Translations under genes and position numbers: made by a program
The notes under the pieces: model-generated
Database searches by the model: none
What the model was told of the DNA's origin: nothing
The model's input: only the letters and a program-made list of their open reading frames with translations
Assembly: GCF_003340495.1 (NCBI RefSeq)
Contig: NZ_QASA01000001.1
Span: 1,116,001-1,180,000 of the forward strand
Reading direction: 5' to 3'
DNA from: Adhaeribacter pallidiroseus
GTDB taxonomy: Bacteria > Bacteroidota > Bacteroidia > Cytophagales > Hymenobacteraceae
Length of the DNA stretch: 64,000 bases
Shown: positions 53,526-62,805 of the stretch, piece after piece
Numbering within the stretch: position 1 is the first letter of the stretch
How the letters are laid out: every line of letters begins with the position of its first letter

Positions 53526-54350
53526 TCAATCTACTTTTAGTACCTCGTACCAGATTTCGTTGTTGTGGAGCACCGGCTTATACTGCACCCCATCTACCAG
53601 GTAATAGGTTTCCCCGTCTAGCACCATTTGTTCGTAGCCATCCGGAATACTTTCAACCAGAGCACCTACCGGTGGTTTCACCACTTCGTAGTAGCCGTTC
53701 TGGGGCACGTAATAGGTGCCGTAGTAATAATAGTAAGGCCGCTGATTAACGTAAAACCGAAGGTGCCCGGTGGGAATAACCCGGGTACGAAGTCCGAAGG
53801 GAGCCGGTACTACCACGTACCTTCCGTGCATAGAACGGTAATAAACGCCATTATCATAATGAAAATACAGTCCCCCAAATGCTATATTAATGGAACGAGC
53901 AGGAGCCATGGGTACCGAATAGCCTCGGCGGGGTAAGTTGCGGTAATGCCAAGCAGGGCTTCTATCGCGGTTGGGGGCATAGTAGGGCTGGGTAGGCCTT
54001 GGTGTTCCTCGGTAGCGGTAATCTCGGCGGCCGCCGTACGCTAGTTCCCGGCTGTTTTGCCGGCCGGGCTGGTAAGAAGGTTGCCGGCTCGGCTCCGGGC
54101 GGTAGTACGAACTTTGATGAGCTCTATCGGGGGTAGCTTCGGAAGAGCGGCGCCCTTCCCGGTTCGGTCGCTTATTTTCGTGCCCATTAGAGCGGTTATA
54201 TTCGGGAGCGTTATGCCGATCCGGACGTTGCGCCATTCCGGTGTCCGGAAAAATCAATCCGCCCAGCAAAGCTATAGCTACGAAATAAACCAGTTTTTTA
54301 TAATAAAGTAATTGTTTCCAGTAAGAACCTGACGTAGGTGCCTTTCTCAT
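53526..54350 (-). CDS. Exported Arg/Tyr-rich protein, DUF6515-like
   Basis: A 274-residue exported protein. After a signal anchor (VYFVAIALLGGLIFPDTGMAQ), residues 42-150 are low-complexity, rich in Arg, Pro, Tyr, Ser and Asn. The C-terminal 120 residues are the DUF6515-type Tyr-rich module (RPYYYYYGTYYVPQNGYYEV, then VGALVESIPDGYEQMVLDG). Such proteins are surface or periplasmic, function unknown. Confidence 0.85.
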   Translation of the reverse strand: MRKAPTSGSYWKQLLYYKKLVYFVAIALLGGLIFPDTGMAQRPDRHNAPEYNRSNGHENKRPNREGRRSSEATPDRAHQSSYYRPEPSRQPSYQPGRQNSRELAYGGRRDYRYRGTPRPTQPYYAPNRDRSPAWHYRNLPRRGYSVPMAPARSINIAFGGLYFHYDNGVYYRSMHGRYVVVPAPFGLRTRVIPTGHLRFYVNQRPYYYYYGTYYVPQNGYYEVVKPPVGALVESIPDGYEQMVLDGETYYLVDGVQYKPVLHNNEIWYEVLKVD

Positions 54351-54897
54351 GTTTCATGTAATTTATATAGCATTAGACTAGCAAAACCGGTAAAGGTTTA
54401 ATTTTAAAGTTAGATTTTTTAATTAAAATAGAGGCAGATATTGTCTTAAAGTTACAACTACTCCCCATCCTTAAAGACGAAAGCTTTTCGTAACTACTTG
54501 ATCATAACGGGCATCAACCCGGTGCAAAATTTAAAATTTCAGCTTCCTGAAATACAACAACCATAAACAAGCTGTAATGCCCTTATCCGGTTGGTATAGT
54601 GATGAAAGTATAGCCATTAGCGGCACGCGGGATTAGATTTTTTTAAAAAACTAAAAACTCGCGAAAAGAAAAATGTATCCGATTAACTACTGTCATTTTA
54701 AAAGTTATTGCTGAAATAAGGCAAATTTTCATCTGCCCTTTTTTATGCGGGTGCTAACCGGCTACACTATTAATAAAACTGGCAAGGCCAAACGCGAGAA
54801 AAGGGCATAGCTAGAGCTATTTTCAAATAACTTAAAGCGTAGGGGTTAGTCCATTTTTAAAAATTTGCTAACTTCCGGTCTAAAAAAACATACCCGC
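54351..54897. other. Divergent intergenic region
   Basis: The 547 bases between divergent genes contain no gene and no clear promoter box. A TTG at 54865 in frame with the ThuA gene is rejected as its start. Confidence 0.45.
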
Positions 54898-55659
54898 ATG
54901 AACCGTTTTAAATTTCTACTCTTCTTTTTTGTGTTTCAGGTAGCTCTCGCCTCTAGTGCGTGGGCGCAAAAACAATTTAAAGTATTATTGGTAACCACTA
55001 CCAAAGGCTGGCACCACGAATCGGTACACGCGGGGGTGTTGGCCTTGCAACAATTAGGGGCCCGCAATTTTTTTGACGTAGTTTTGTGGGAAGACCCAAA
55101 CGGATTTACCGATAAATACCTGGAGCAATTTAAGGCAGTAGTATTTTTAAATACCACCGGCGATATTTTCGACGAAAACCAGCAAAAAGTATTGGAACGC
55201 TTTATTCAGGGCGGCAAAGGTTTTGTGGGCATTCACAGCGCCTCCGATACCGAGTACGAATGGCCCTGGTACACCAAAATGGTCGGCCGTATGTTTCACA
55301 TCCATCCCACTATTCAAACGGCTAAATTAAAAGTACTCGATCCCAAATTCCCGGGTTTGCAGGGCTTTGCCGACGATAAACAATGGACCGAAGAATTATA
55401 CGAATTTGGTCCGGAAAAAACCACTGGCTTAAATTACATTCTCAGCGTTGATGAAACCACGTATAACCCTAAAGTAGATTGGGGCCGGGTTAAAGGCGAA
55501 GGCATGGGCAAATTACACCCTTTAGCCTGGTACCACAACTACGACGGCGGACGTGCTTTTTACACGGCCCTGGGTCATTTACCCACCAACTTCAGCGAAC
55601 CAGCTTTTCAGAATCACTTGTTAGCGGGCATTTTCTGGGCCGCTACCGGCAAGAAGTAA
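54898..55659 (+). CDS. Exported ThuA-domain protein
   Basis: A 253-residue protein from the ATG at 54898. Signal peptide ends near SSAWAQ. The ThuA (glutamine-amidotransferase-like) core includes FKVLLVTTTKGWHHESVHAG, FKAVVFLNTTGDIFDENQQK and VGIHSASDTEYEWPWY, and ends GRAFYTALGHLPTNFSEPAF. ThuA proteins take part in disaccharide (trehalose-type) metabolism, with DUF1080 proteins often nearby, as here. Confidence 0.92.
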   Translation: MNRFKFLLFFFVFQVALASSAWAQKQFKVLLVTTTKGWHHESVHAGVLALQQLGARNFFDVVLWEDPNGFTDKYLEQFKAVVFLNTTGDIFDENQQKVLERFIQGGKGFVGIHSASDTEYEWPWYTKMVGRMFHIHPTIQTAKLKVLDPKFPGLQGFADDKQWTEELYEFGPEKTTGLNYILSVDETTYNPKVDWGRVKGEGMGKLHPLAWYHNYDGGRAFYTALGHLPTNFSEPAFQNHLLAGIFWAATGKK

Positions 55660-55752
55660 GTTAGTTTACCAGATTGGGTGGATAGCCGATTTAGCTTTTT
55701 AAAAAAACTAACGTAAGCAAGCTGCTGGCCTATTAAAAATTTAAAAAAAGAA

Positions 55753-55783
55753 AGGTGTAGTTACTCACTACACCTATCTTTTT
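55753..55783. terminator. Bidirectional terminator between ThuA and MscS genes
   Basis: Stem AGGTGTAG (55753-55760) and CTACACCT (55768-55775), seven-base loop; T-rich tails on both strands. Confidence 0.75.
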
Positions 55784-55871
55784 GCTTGCATAAAATTACT
55801 CATCCGGGCTGCAAGCGCGTACCGGCTGGTAATCAAGTATACTTGTCATTCTTATTATTAAATGGGGTTAA

Positions 55872-57677
55872 TTAACTATTGCCGTTTTCGGCGGGATACG
55901 GAATGGTATTGCGCAAACTTTGGATACGCTCCGGGCTGAACTTGGGTAAAGGCAAATCGTGGGCTTGGCGCCATTCTTTTACTTTTTGTTCGGCGGCTTG
56001 CGTTTTTTCTTTTGATTTGCCCGCATCGCGGCCCAAGTAAATTGTTTGCGACGGGAAAGCTAAACCCGAACCACTGGCTTCTACTACGTCCATCATCCGG
56101 AGCAGCAAATCTTCCTGCACTTCTAAAAACTCATTAAAGTCGCTGGTGAGCACGTACGAGAATACTTCCAGATTAAAGGAAGAATCACCAATGCCCACCA
56201 AACGTACCCGCGCCGATTCCGGGTCGATCTTCGGGTGGGCATACAAAATGGCCCGAAGCTCTACCAGCAAATACCGGAGTTGGTCGGGGCTGGTGTCGCA
56301 GCGCACGCCAAAAGTAGGATGAAACCAGATGCGGTCGCGGTGCGCGTAATTTTCAATGCGTTGCGACGAGAAATCGCCGTTGGGAATGGTAACTACGGTG
56401 CGGTCGTTGGTGCGGATACGGGTGGAGCGCATGCCAATGGTTTCCACGGTGCCTACGGTATCGCCCACCTTGCAAAAATCACCTACCCGGATGGGCTGGT
56501 CGGCAATTAAAGTAACGCTGCCCACAAAGTTTTCAACGGTTTTTTGGGCCCCCAAGGCCAAAGCCAAACCACCAACGCCCAGGGCAGCTAAACCCGTGGT
56601 AACATCAAATCCTAAAGTACTTAACACGCCAATCACACCAAAAATAATGACGGCCAGTTTGGCGCCCCGCCGCAAGAACAATACCGCCGAAAGCCCCGCC
56701 TGGTGCTGGTACCGGATCATGCGCCGTTCTAAAAACCGGCCTAACACATCAATCAGGCGCCACAGCAACAGCAGAAATACCAATAAGCCCGCAATAACCG
56801 TAATAACGCTGAATTTCTGCCGCACAATAATAGATATACCCGCCCGCTGGCTGAACTGAAAGAACAGCCACAAGGCCCCGTATAACTGCAGGGGTAAGGT
56901 AAAAGCTTTAATAATACCCGCAATCGGTTCTTCTTTGGCCCTCCGCCAGGAAATGAATAATACAAATTGCAAAGCATGAATCAGTCCCCAGGCCAGGGCA
57001 TAACTCAGCAGCGCCATCAGTAACATGGCTATCCAGTGCCCAATGGGTACGCCGCCCCATTTATTTTTAACCAATACAGCTGGCATTACCTTGTCGGCGA
57101 GGGGTGGCTCGGTTTGCGCAATCTCGGTAGGGATGCGTTGCACGGTTTGCGACGAAAACAACCAGATGGGGCCACCGGCTTTATCGGTGGTTTTTTCCAG
57201 GTAGAGGTCAAACGTTTCGCCGTTGGCCGAAACAGAACCCACCCGTTCTAAATCCGGGCCCAGATTATCGTCCATGTTGCCGGAATACGAATCGTTGATT
57301 AAGGAATACGGATTGATTTTGCCACCGTGATCCAGGAGGCGTTGCAGGGTATGTGCCAGTTGTTCGCCTTGCTTGCGTTGTTTGCGGTTGAGATTTAAAT
57401 ATAGAGCGGCTTTCGCGTAGTCTTCGTCGGCAATGGCTTCGATAAACCCTTGCACCGCGTACCGGGGCGTGCGCCGACCCAAGGTATCGGCGGGCCAGTC
57501 GGGTTCCGCGGCGGCGGTATCGGCGCTGGATTCCGATTTAATAGCATTCAACTGAGCCTGGGCCGTTACCGGAAAAAGGGCCGGGCTCAGAAGCGCACCA
57601 ATCAAAAAAAGCCTTAAGACAGGTGATTTTTTAAAAAAACGCATTAAAATGAAAATTAAAGGCATTGGCACACTCAT
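55872..57677 (-). CDS. MscS-family mechanosensitive channel
   Basis: A 601-residue protein. The start could also be the ATG at 57644 (MRFFKKSP), which gives a cleaner signal peptide ending VTAQAQ. Residues about 45-190 are periplasmic; then about five membrane segments; the MscS pore helix reads GLAALGVGGLALALGAQKTV, and the beta domain has ADQPIRVGDFCKVGDTVGTV and RTNDRTVVTIPNGDFSS. It releases solutes under hypo-osmotic stress or is a regulated variant, given the extra N-terminal domain. Confidence 0.93.
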   Translation of the reverse strand: MSVPMPLIFILMRFFKKSPVLRLFLIGALLSPALFPVTAQAQLNAIKSESSADTAAAEPDWPADTLGRRTPRYAVQGFIEAIADEDYAKAALYLNLNRKQRKQGEQLAHTLQRLLDHGGKINPYSLINDSYSGNMDDNLGPDLERVGSVSANGETFDLYLEKTTDKAGGPIWLFSSQTVQRIPTEIAQTEPPLADKVMPAVLVKNKWGGVPIGHWIAMLLMALLSYALAWGLIHALQFVLFISWRRAKEEPIAGIIKAFTLPLQLYGALWLFFQFSQRAGISIIVRQKFSVITVIAGLLVFLLLLWRLIDVLGRFLERRMIRYQHQAGLSAVLFLRRGAKLAVIIFGVIGVLSTLGFDVTTGLAALGVGGLALALGAQKTVENFVGSVTLIADQPIRVGDFCKVGDTVGTVETIGMRSTRIRTNDRTVVTIPNGDFSSQRIENYAHRDRIWFHPTFGVRCDTSPDQLRYLLVELRAILYAHPKIDPESARVRLVGIGDSSFNLEVFSYVLTSDFNEFLEVQEDLLLRMMDVVEASGSGLAFPSQTIYLGRDAGKSKEKTQAAEQKVKEWRQAHDLPLPKFSPERIQSLRNTIPYPAENGNS

Positions 57678-58051
57678 AGCAATAATTAAAAATAATGGTA
57701 AGGCAGCTCTTACGAAAATTACCGGCCCCTGGTAACCCTGGAAAGTATTTCTATTTTACGTTTGTGGTCTGGCAAGTGTTAAACGGGGTAGGACAGGAGC
57801 CTTACCAGTTACATAAAGTAAAAGTAAGCTTTAGTATATAAATAGATAAATCAGAAAAGCAAAATAGCTGGTTAGATGCGAGTAGTTAAACCAGTGCGGG
57901 TAAAACTTTGGGTAAGAGTAATGAATAATTTAAATATTTTAATATTTATGGAATTAATACCTGATAACTGGTTAGATTATTGGTTGGAGCTATAAATTTT
58001 AAATTTTAGCAAATATGTTGTGATTTATTCTCTACTAAAGTCCCGGATTCT
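57678..58051. other. Divergent intergenic region
   Basis: No gene or clear promoter in 374 AT-rich bases. Confidence 0.4.
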
Positions 58052-58543
58052 ATGCCGCAAAATGCCTACGACGGTTTAAAACCCTTCTTTTGGCTAGGCA
58101 CTATTCTTATACTGGCTGCTGGGTTATACTTTTTATTCTGGAGTAAAAAAGAATTGGCAAAATTTAAACAAGTTACGGGTATTATTTCTTTTCTGGCAAA
58201 AACGCATCCAGATGCGGTGGGCATGCCCGATGCTAAAAACCGGTATGTACAATTAAGTAACTTCGATAAACCTTTCGAACTTTATTTGGGCGGCGATACG
58301 GGTGACTTTTTGCCGGAATTTCAAGCGTATGATCAGTTAAAAATGGGCGATACCATTACGGTTTACTACAATGAAACGCCTCCCTTCGTAAATGCTTCCG
58401 CTAAAATAATAGTGTTTACCCAGCAAATAAATAAAAACGGCCAACCTTATTACCTGCGCGGTGACATGAATTTGTATTTCGCCAACTTCTTTATCATGGT
58501 GGGAGTACTACTGGCCTTATTTTTACACTTCTACAAAAGCTAA
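58052..58543 (+). CDS. DUF3592-like two-helix membrane protein
   Basis: A 163-residue protein with membrane helices at both ends (LGTILILAAGLYFLFW and NFFIMVGVLLALFLHF) and a central beta domain (KQVTGIISFLAK to GDTITVYYNETPP) like DUF3592 proteins. It lies one base before the next gene's ATG and is co-transcribed with it. Function unknown. Confidence 0.75.
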   Translation: MPQNAYDGLKPFFWLGTILILAAGLYFLFWSKKELAKFKQVTGIISFLAKTHPDAVGMPDAKNRYVQLSNFDKPFELYLGGDTGDFLPEFQAYDQLKMGDTITVYYNETPPFVNASAKIIVFTQQINKNGQPYYLRGDMNLYFANFFIMVGVLLALFLHFYKS

Positions 58544-58544
58544 C

Positions 58545-59129
58545 ATGAAAGAACTAAAGCAAAAGCATTTATTCACTAAAAAAGAATTCCTGCTTACTCC
58601 CAAAAGCATTCGGGTTATATGCAAATCTATCAAAGAAGATCTGGAATATACCATTAAATACGATCAACTGGGTTTTGATATAGTTAAAAGGCACGATAAA
58701 ACCGCCATACTTCCGGCCATTTTCCTATCCTTCTTTTTTCTGCTCGACCTCTATTTGCTTGTTGATGCTCTGATACACCGCGAAAGAACCGCCATAGTGG
58801 TTATGTGGCTGTTAAGTGCCGTTTTCTTCGGGGTTATAACGGGCCTTGCTTTTTACCAGACGAATAAAAATAGGGTGTACTTAACGGGAGGCGCCAAAGT
58901 GCTTTCTTTGCTGCGCGCTAAGCCATCCGAAGCCGAAGTTGATCTTTTTATTGAAGCAACGCTTAAAGCTATCCGTACTTACCACAGAAATAAGTTCGCG
59001 GGTATTAATTCTTACCAGCCGTAGGAAGTACAAATAGAAAATCTGCAGTGGTTAAAGGACATAGGTGCCCTTAACGACAACGAACACGACGATTTACTTG
59101 CGCAGTTAACCAATAGTCATCTTTTTTAA
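58545..59129 (+). pseudogene. Two-helix membrane protein with an in-frame amber codon near its end
   Basis: The first 159 residues (58545-59024) have two membrane helices near residues 65-110 and end at TAG (59022-59024). The same frame then stays open for 34 codons to TAA at 59127-59129: EVQIENLQWLKDIGALNDNE, then HDDLLAQLTNSHLF. This tail resembles the SHOCT-like helical ends (W-L-K-D-I-G-A-L, then E-DLL) found in such membrane proteins, so it was probably coding. The amber codon is a nonsense mutation, a sequencing error or a read-through site. The upstream partner gene is intact. Confidence 0.65.
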
Positions 59130-59193
59130 ATTTTTAACTTTTGGAAGCTATAATAATCCGTTTATGTGCGAACCAGCATAGGGCACGGTAACT

Positions 59194-59511
59194 CTAACAA
59201 ATTAATTCCCCGAATATACGTGGGTAACACATTTCTTCCCCACGATAAGTACCCGCGATTGTACCAGAAAACAAATGCGCGCTACTATTAAATGTGCTCT
59301 TTGATAGGTAATTAACTAAAAATTTAAAAAACTTCCGTCCTGCCTCGTGAGCCGGAGTTTTGCCGGTAAACCGAAAGAAAATAACTCCAGGAAATGGTCG
59401 GGCTTTTTTCCAGATAGAGTCGGCGGAATAAACTTCCAGGTTTTTGACTTCGATGTTGTTGCCCCAAAAGTGAAAACCTTCCTGGCTTTTCGGGTCGGGT
59501 AGGCGCTCCAC
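59194..59511 (-). pseudogene. Possible remnant of a glycan-active protein
   Basis: A 105-codon frame with no good start and a stop just upstream. Its first third reads HFWGNNIEVKNLEVYSADSI then W, similar to C-terminal ends of GH32-type or LamG-like glycan enzymes (LEVYxLKSIW). The rest shows no family. Probably a decayed fragment. Confidence 0.35.
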
Positions 59512-59830
59512 AGAACCCTACTGGCAACGAATATGATTTGAAAATAAATAATTTAGTTTTGGGGTACGGCCTCCGGAGCAGTGAGGGCTAATGCAATCAT
59601 GCTCCTAATACTTTACCCTTGTTAATGTAGTTTTAGGCAATTGAAAAATAAGGAAAAATTAATAGAATGCATCCGGTAATCACTGGAGGTAGCAACACTA
59701 CGAGCGAGCAGAAAGCCGGCTAAAAGCTGAATTTTTAATTTTTTGTTAAATTGCAAGAACCGTAAGTGGTGTTGCGGGTTCCAGACAATAACCTGAGCAT
59801 TAGCCAGCACCACCAAAACCAGCTATATAC

Positions 59831-59992
59831 ACCCTGTTTAAACAATTTCACAGACACGTAGATGGTTCAGGTGCGGGGCTGTGGCTGTGCACGGTGAAAC
59901 AGATTGGTGATAACGCCGGCGGTAAAACAGCAGTAGAATCGGAGGAAGGGATGGGCACCGCATTTAACGTGTATTGGAAAGATAACTTATAA
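59831..59992 (+). pseudogene. Histidine kinase C-terminal remnant
   Basis: Frame 59831-59992 reads LFKQFHRHVDGSGAGLWLC, then VKQIGDNAGGKTAVESEEGM and GTAFNVYW. This is the end of an HATPase domain (F-box, degraded G2 box with GSGAGL, and the final strand). Nothing upstream in the frame continues it, as a stop lies at 59801-59803. It is a leftover of a deleted kinase gene. Confidence 0.7.
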
Positions 59993-60173
59993 CCAAGTGG
60001 TTGCAAACTGACCGTATACCCGGTCCCATCTTCTTGAAGCGGTACAATCCTGCATTAATGCATTAACCGGTTTACTTATTTTAATATGCCAAAATGAAAT
60101 CTTTGCTCCGGAGCGGCGCGAAAATTTAAAAAAATTAATTACTTTGAGTCTAATTGTTCCTAAACATAGGCCC

Positions 60174-60686
60174 ATGACCGCTGCGGATTACGTTGCTTGT
60201 TTACAATTACAACCGCATCCGGAAGGCGGCTATTACCAGGAAACTTACCGCTCCGCCGATAATATCCCGCACAATAGTTTACCCCCACGTTTCGCGCAAT
60301 CCACCACCGGCGACCGTAGTTTTGCCACCGCAATTTACTTTTTGTTACCCGCCGGGGAGTTTTCGGCGTTTCACCAGATTAAAAGCGACGAAGGCTGGCA
60401 TTTTTACGCGGGCGGATCTATGCTGATTCATGTGCTTCACCCTAGTGGCCGGTACGAGCAAATAAAGCTAGGTCCCAATCTGCCGCAAGGCGAAAATTTT
60501 CAGGCGGTAGTACCGGCCGGAGCCTGGTTTGCCTCCGAGCCCGCACCCGGAACGGCTTTTGCCCTGGTGGGCTGTACCGTTGCGCCCGGCTTTGATTTTG
60601 CGGATTTCCAAATGGCCCGCGCCCAAACGCTTTTGCCCCTTTGCCCGGAGCAAAGCGAACTAATTACCCGCTTGTGCCGGCTGTGA
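60174..60686 (+). CDS. DUF985-type cupin
   Basis: A 170-residue cupin from the ATG at 60174; a TTG at 60144 is less likely. Family pattern: LQPHPEGGYYQETYRSAD, ATAIYFLLPAGEFSAFHQIK, SDEGWHFYAGGSMLIHVL, PAGAWFASEP and CTVAPGFDFADFQMA. DUF985 cupins (YML079-like) have a jelly-roll fold with unknown substrate. It is intact although surrounded by pseudogenes. Confidence 0.9.
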   Translation: MTAADYVACLQLQPHPEGGYYQETYRSADNIPHNSLPPRFAQSTTGDRSFATAIYFLLPAGEFSAFHQIKSDEGWHFYAGGSMLIHVLHPSGRYEQIKLGPNLPQGENFQAVVPAGAWFASEPAPGTAFALVGCTVAPGFDFADFQMARAQTLLPLCPEQSELITRLCRL

Positions 60687-60787
60687 AAAACTGGTCTACT
60701 TAGCCGAAACAACCTTATATCCGGAAAGGCTGGTATTAATTACGGGCTTGTATAAGCAGCCGGTAAGCCTATCCAAAAGTAAAAAGT

Positions 60788-61176
60788 TTACTCCGCCCAG
60801 TAATCCACCACCATTACCTTGACCAGCAGCGGATCTGCGGATTGGCTGAATGCTTGGTGTTTGGGGTGGAAGCTGTAGGTATTTAAATCCGACTAGTTTT
60901 TAACCGTTACCACAAAACAAGGCGTGTACTTGCCCTACTTTTGTACCAGCGCCACATCGGGGCCAACTTCTATAGCGATGATCTGCGGCACCTGAGATTT
61001 AGATTCAGAAAATCCATGGTGGCTTTTTGCATTTGCTCCGGCGTAGTGCCGAGTTTAAATTTGAAGGCTACTACGTGGCGGAGTTTTTTCTCTGTTGGAA
61101 TATTGGGTTTTAGGTAGAAGCTGGAAGCAATACCAATAAGTATCATACTTATAAGTGTAATTATAAAATTTTTCAT
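60788..61176 (-). pseudogene. Dabb-domain protein pseudogene
   Basis: The start at 61176 gives a signal-like N-terminus and LRHVVAFKFKLGTTPEQMQK, the Dabb (stress-responsive dimeric alpha-beta barrel) pattern, then a frameshift near DFLNLNL. The next frame continues SQVPQIIAIEVGPDVALVQK, a stop, GKYTPCFVVTVKN, a second stop, and SDLNTYSFHPKHQAFSQSAD to VMVVDYWAE. Rejoined, these match a whole Dabb protein. One frameshift and two stops show clear inactivation. Confidence 0.8.
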
Positions 61177-61357
61177 GTTTGAGCCATTACTCTGGATTGA
61201 TATTTTTATAATTTAAGAATTAAACGCGCTTCTTCTGTTTAGTCCATCACTGAATCTTTATTATAATTTAGTTAGGGTTGTTCCTTATTCTTTAAACTGC
61301 GCCTTTAAAATCTTTCAATATCTTGGGGTAGTAGTAAAATAATATCTAAATGTCAAT

Positions 61358-62803
61358 TTAGTTAATACTTTCTTTAATTGTTCTAAAGCTAGCTAAGGCG
61401 CTTTCTATGTTTTCAATAATTTCATCTATCAAAATATCTGGCTCTGGTAAATTTTCTAAATCGATCAGATTATCATCTTTAAGCCATATAATATCCAAGT
61501 TCGTTTTATCTCTTTTTATTATTTCTTCATAACTATACTTCCTCCAGCGTCCATTTTCAGTTTCAGAGTTCCAGGTTTCGACTCGATTATCATGATTGTC
61601 TGGCAGATAATGATTTACAAAATCACTTAAGTGTTCGGATCGTAATGGATTCTTTTTGGGAGTATGTCTAATATTTGTACGATAATCGTAGTACCATATT
61701 TTTTTTGTTTTTCTACCCTTATCAAAGAAGAGTACATTTGCTTTTACTCCTTGAGCATAAAAGATTCCAGTTGGAAGTCTTAATATGGTATGTAAATCTG
61801 TTTCTTCCAGAAGTTTTTTTCGGATAGTTTCACCTGCACCTCCTTCAAATAATACATTGTCTGGAAGTACTACTGCTGCTCGGCCACTATCTTTAAGCAT
61901 TGTTACAATATGTTGTAAAAATGCTAATTGTTTATTCCCAGTAGTTACCCAAAAATCTTTTCTTAAAAAGTAGCCTTCTTTTAATGATTGTTTTTCGTCA
62001 TTAGTAGGAATATCACTACTACTAACACCAAACGGTGGATTAGCTAAAACTATATCTACTTTTTCATCTTCCTCAACCTGCCCCTTCTTTCTTTTTAAGC
62101 TATCTGTTACCTCTATATCAGGAGTTTCCTTTAAGTCTCCAATTCCATGAAGGAAAAGATTCATTAAACATAACCGAGCTGTAGATTTTTCTATCTCCCA
62201 ACCATGAAAGGTTTTAAATTTTAAGAAGCTTGACTCTTCAATTGTTGAAATAAAAGGCTTCAAGTATTGTAAAGCACCAAGAAAAAAGCCCCCTGTACCA
62301 CATGATGGGTCTGCAATGGTTTCTTTGGGTTTTGGTTGAATACAATCAACCATAGCTCTAATTACAGGACGTGGTGTGAAATATTGACCTGCACCGCTAC
62401 TTTCTGCATTCTTTTGAAGTAGAGATTCATAAATTTCTCCTTTGATATCTAATTCTTGGTTAGTCCAATTTTCTGAATCAATTAAATTTACTAATTTACT
62501 TAATTTAGATGAGTCATGAATTTTATTCTTTGCACCTGCAAAAATTTTCCCTAACATGCCTCCACCTTGAGAAAGGGAATAAAGAATATCTTCGTAAAAG
62601 CCTCCTATTTCAATTTTACTTCTGTCTTTTAGGGAAGCCCAGTTGCAATCTTCTGGTAAATTATATTTGTCAGATTTTTCATCTGCCATTTTTAGAAATA
62701 GAAGATAAGTTAATTGTTCTAAGTATTCAGTATAACTTAAACCATCATCTCTTAAAGTATCACAAAATTTCCAGATTTTATCTATTAAAATATTGGTTGT
62801 CAT
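61358..62803 (-). CDS. hsdM: Type I restriction-modification methyltransferase subunit
   Basis: A 481-residue N6-adenine methyltransferase with the HsdM N-terminal helical domain (LIDKIWKFCDTLRDDGLSYT), AdoMet motif DPSCGTGGFFLGAL and catalytic motif IVLANPPFGVSS. It adds methyl groups to adenines at sites chosen by an HsdS subunit. It starts two bases after the HNH gene stop and is last in its operon; hsdS and hsdR are not in the window and should lie upstream, beyond the right edge. Base composition is clearly more AT-rich than genes to the left, suggesting transfer. Confidence 0.94.
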   Translation of the reverse strand: MTTNILIDKIWKFCDTLRDDGLSYTEYLEQLTYLLFLKMADEKSDKYNLPEDCNWASLKDRSKIEIGGFYEDILYSLSQGGGMLGKIFAGAKNKIHDSSKLSKLVNLIDSENWTNQELDIKGEIYESLLQKNAESSGAGQYFTPRPVIRAMVDCIQPKPKETIADPSCGTGGFFLGALQYLKPFISTIEESSFLKFKTFHGWEIEKSTARLCLMNLFLHGIGDLKETPDIEVTDSLKRKKGQVEEDEKVDIVLANPPFGVSSSDIPTNDEKQSLKEGYFLRKDFWVTTGNKQLAFLQHIVTMLKDSGRAAVVLPDNVLFEGGAGETIRKKLLEETDLHTILRLPTGIFYAQGVKANVLFFDKGRKTKKIWYYDYRTNIRHTPKKNPLRSEHLSDFVNHYLPDNHDNRVETWNSETENGRWRKYSYEEIIKRDKTNLDIIWLKDDNLIDLENLPEPDILIDEIIENIESALASFRTIKESIN

Positions 62804-62805
62804 TA

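Larger units (their letters stand above)
59130..60173. other. Region of gene remnants
   Basis: About one kilobase without an intact gene. It contains two recognisable fragments, annotated separately, and two copies of the repeated 12-mer (59122-59133, 59320-59331, with another at 60122-60133). Two further frames on the minus strand (59622-59816 and 59987-60175) show no convincing homology. Confidence 0.55.

Noticed and set aside
59622-59816. 64-codon frame on the minus strand
   Set aside because: Slight resemblance to sensory-domain text but too short and without start or context.
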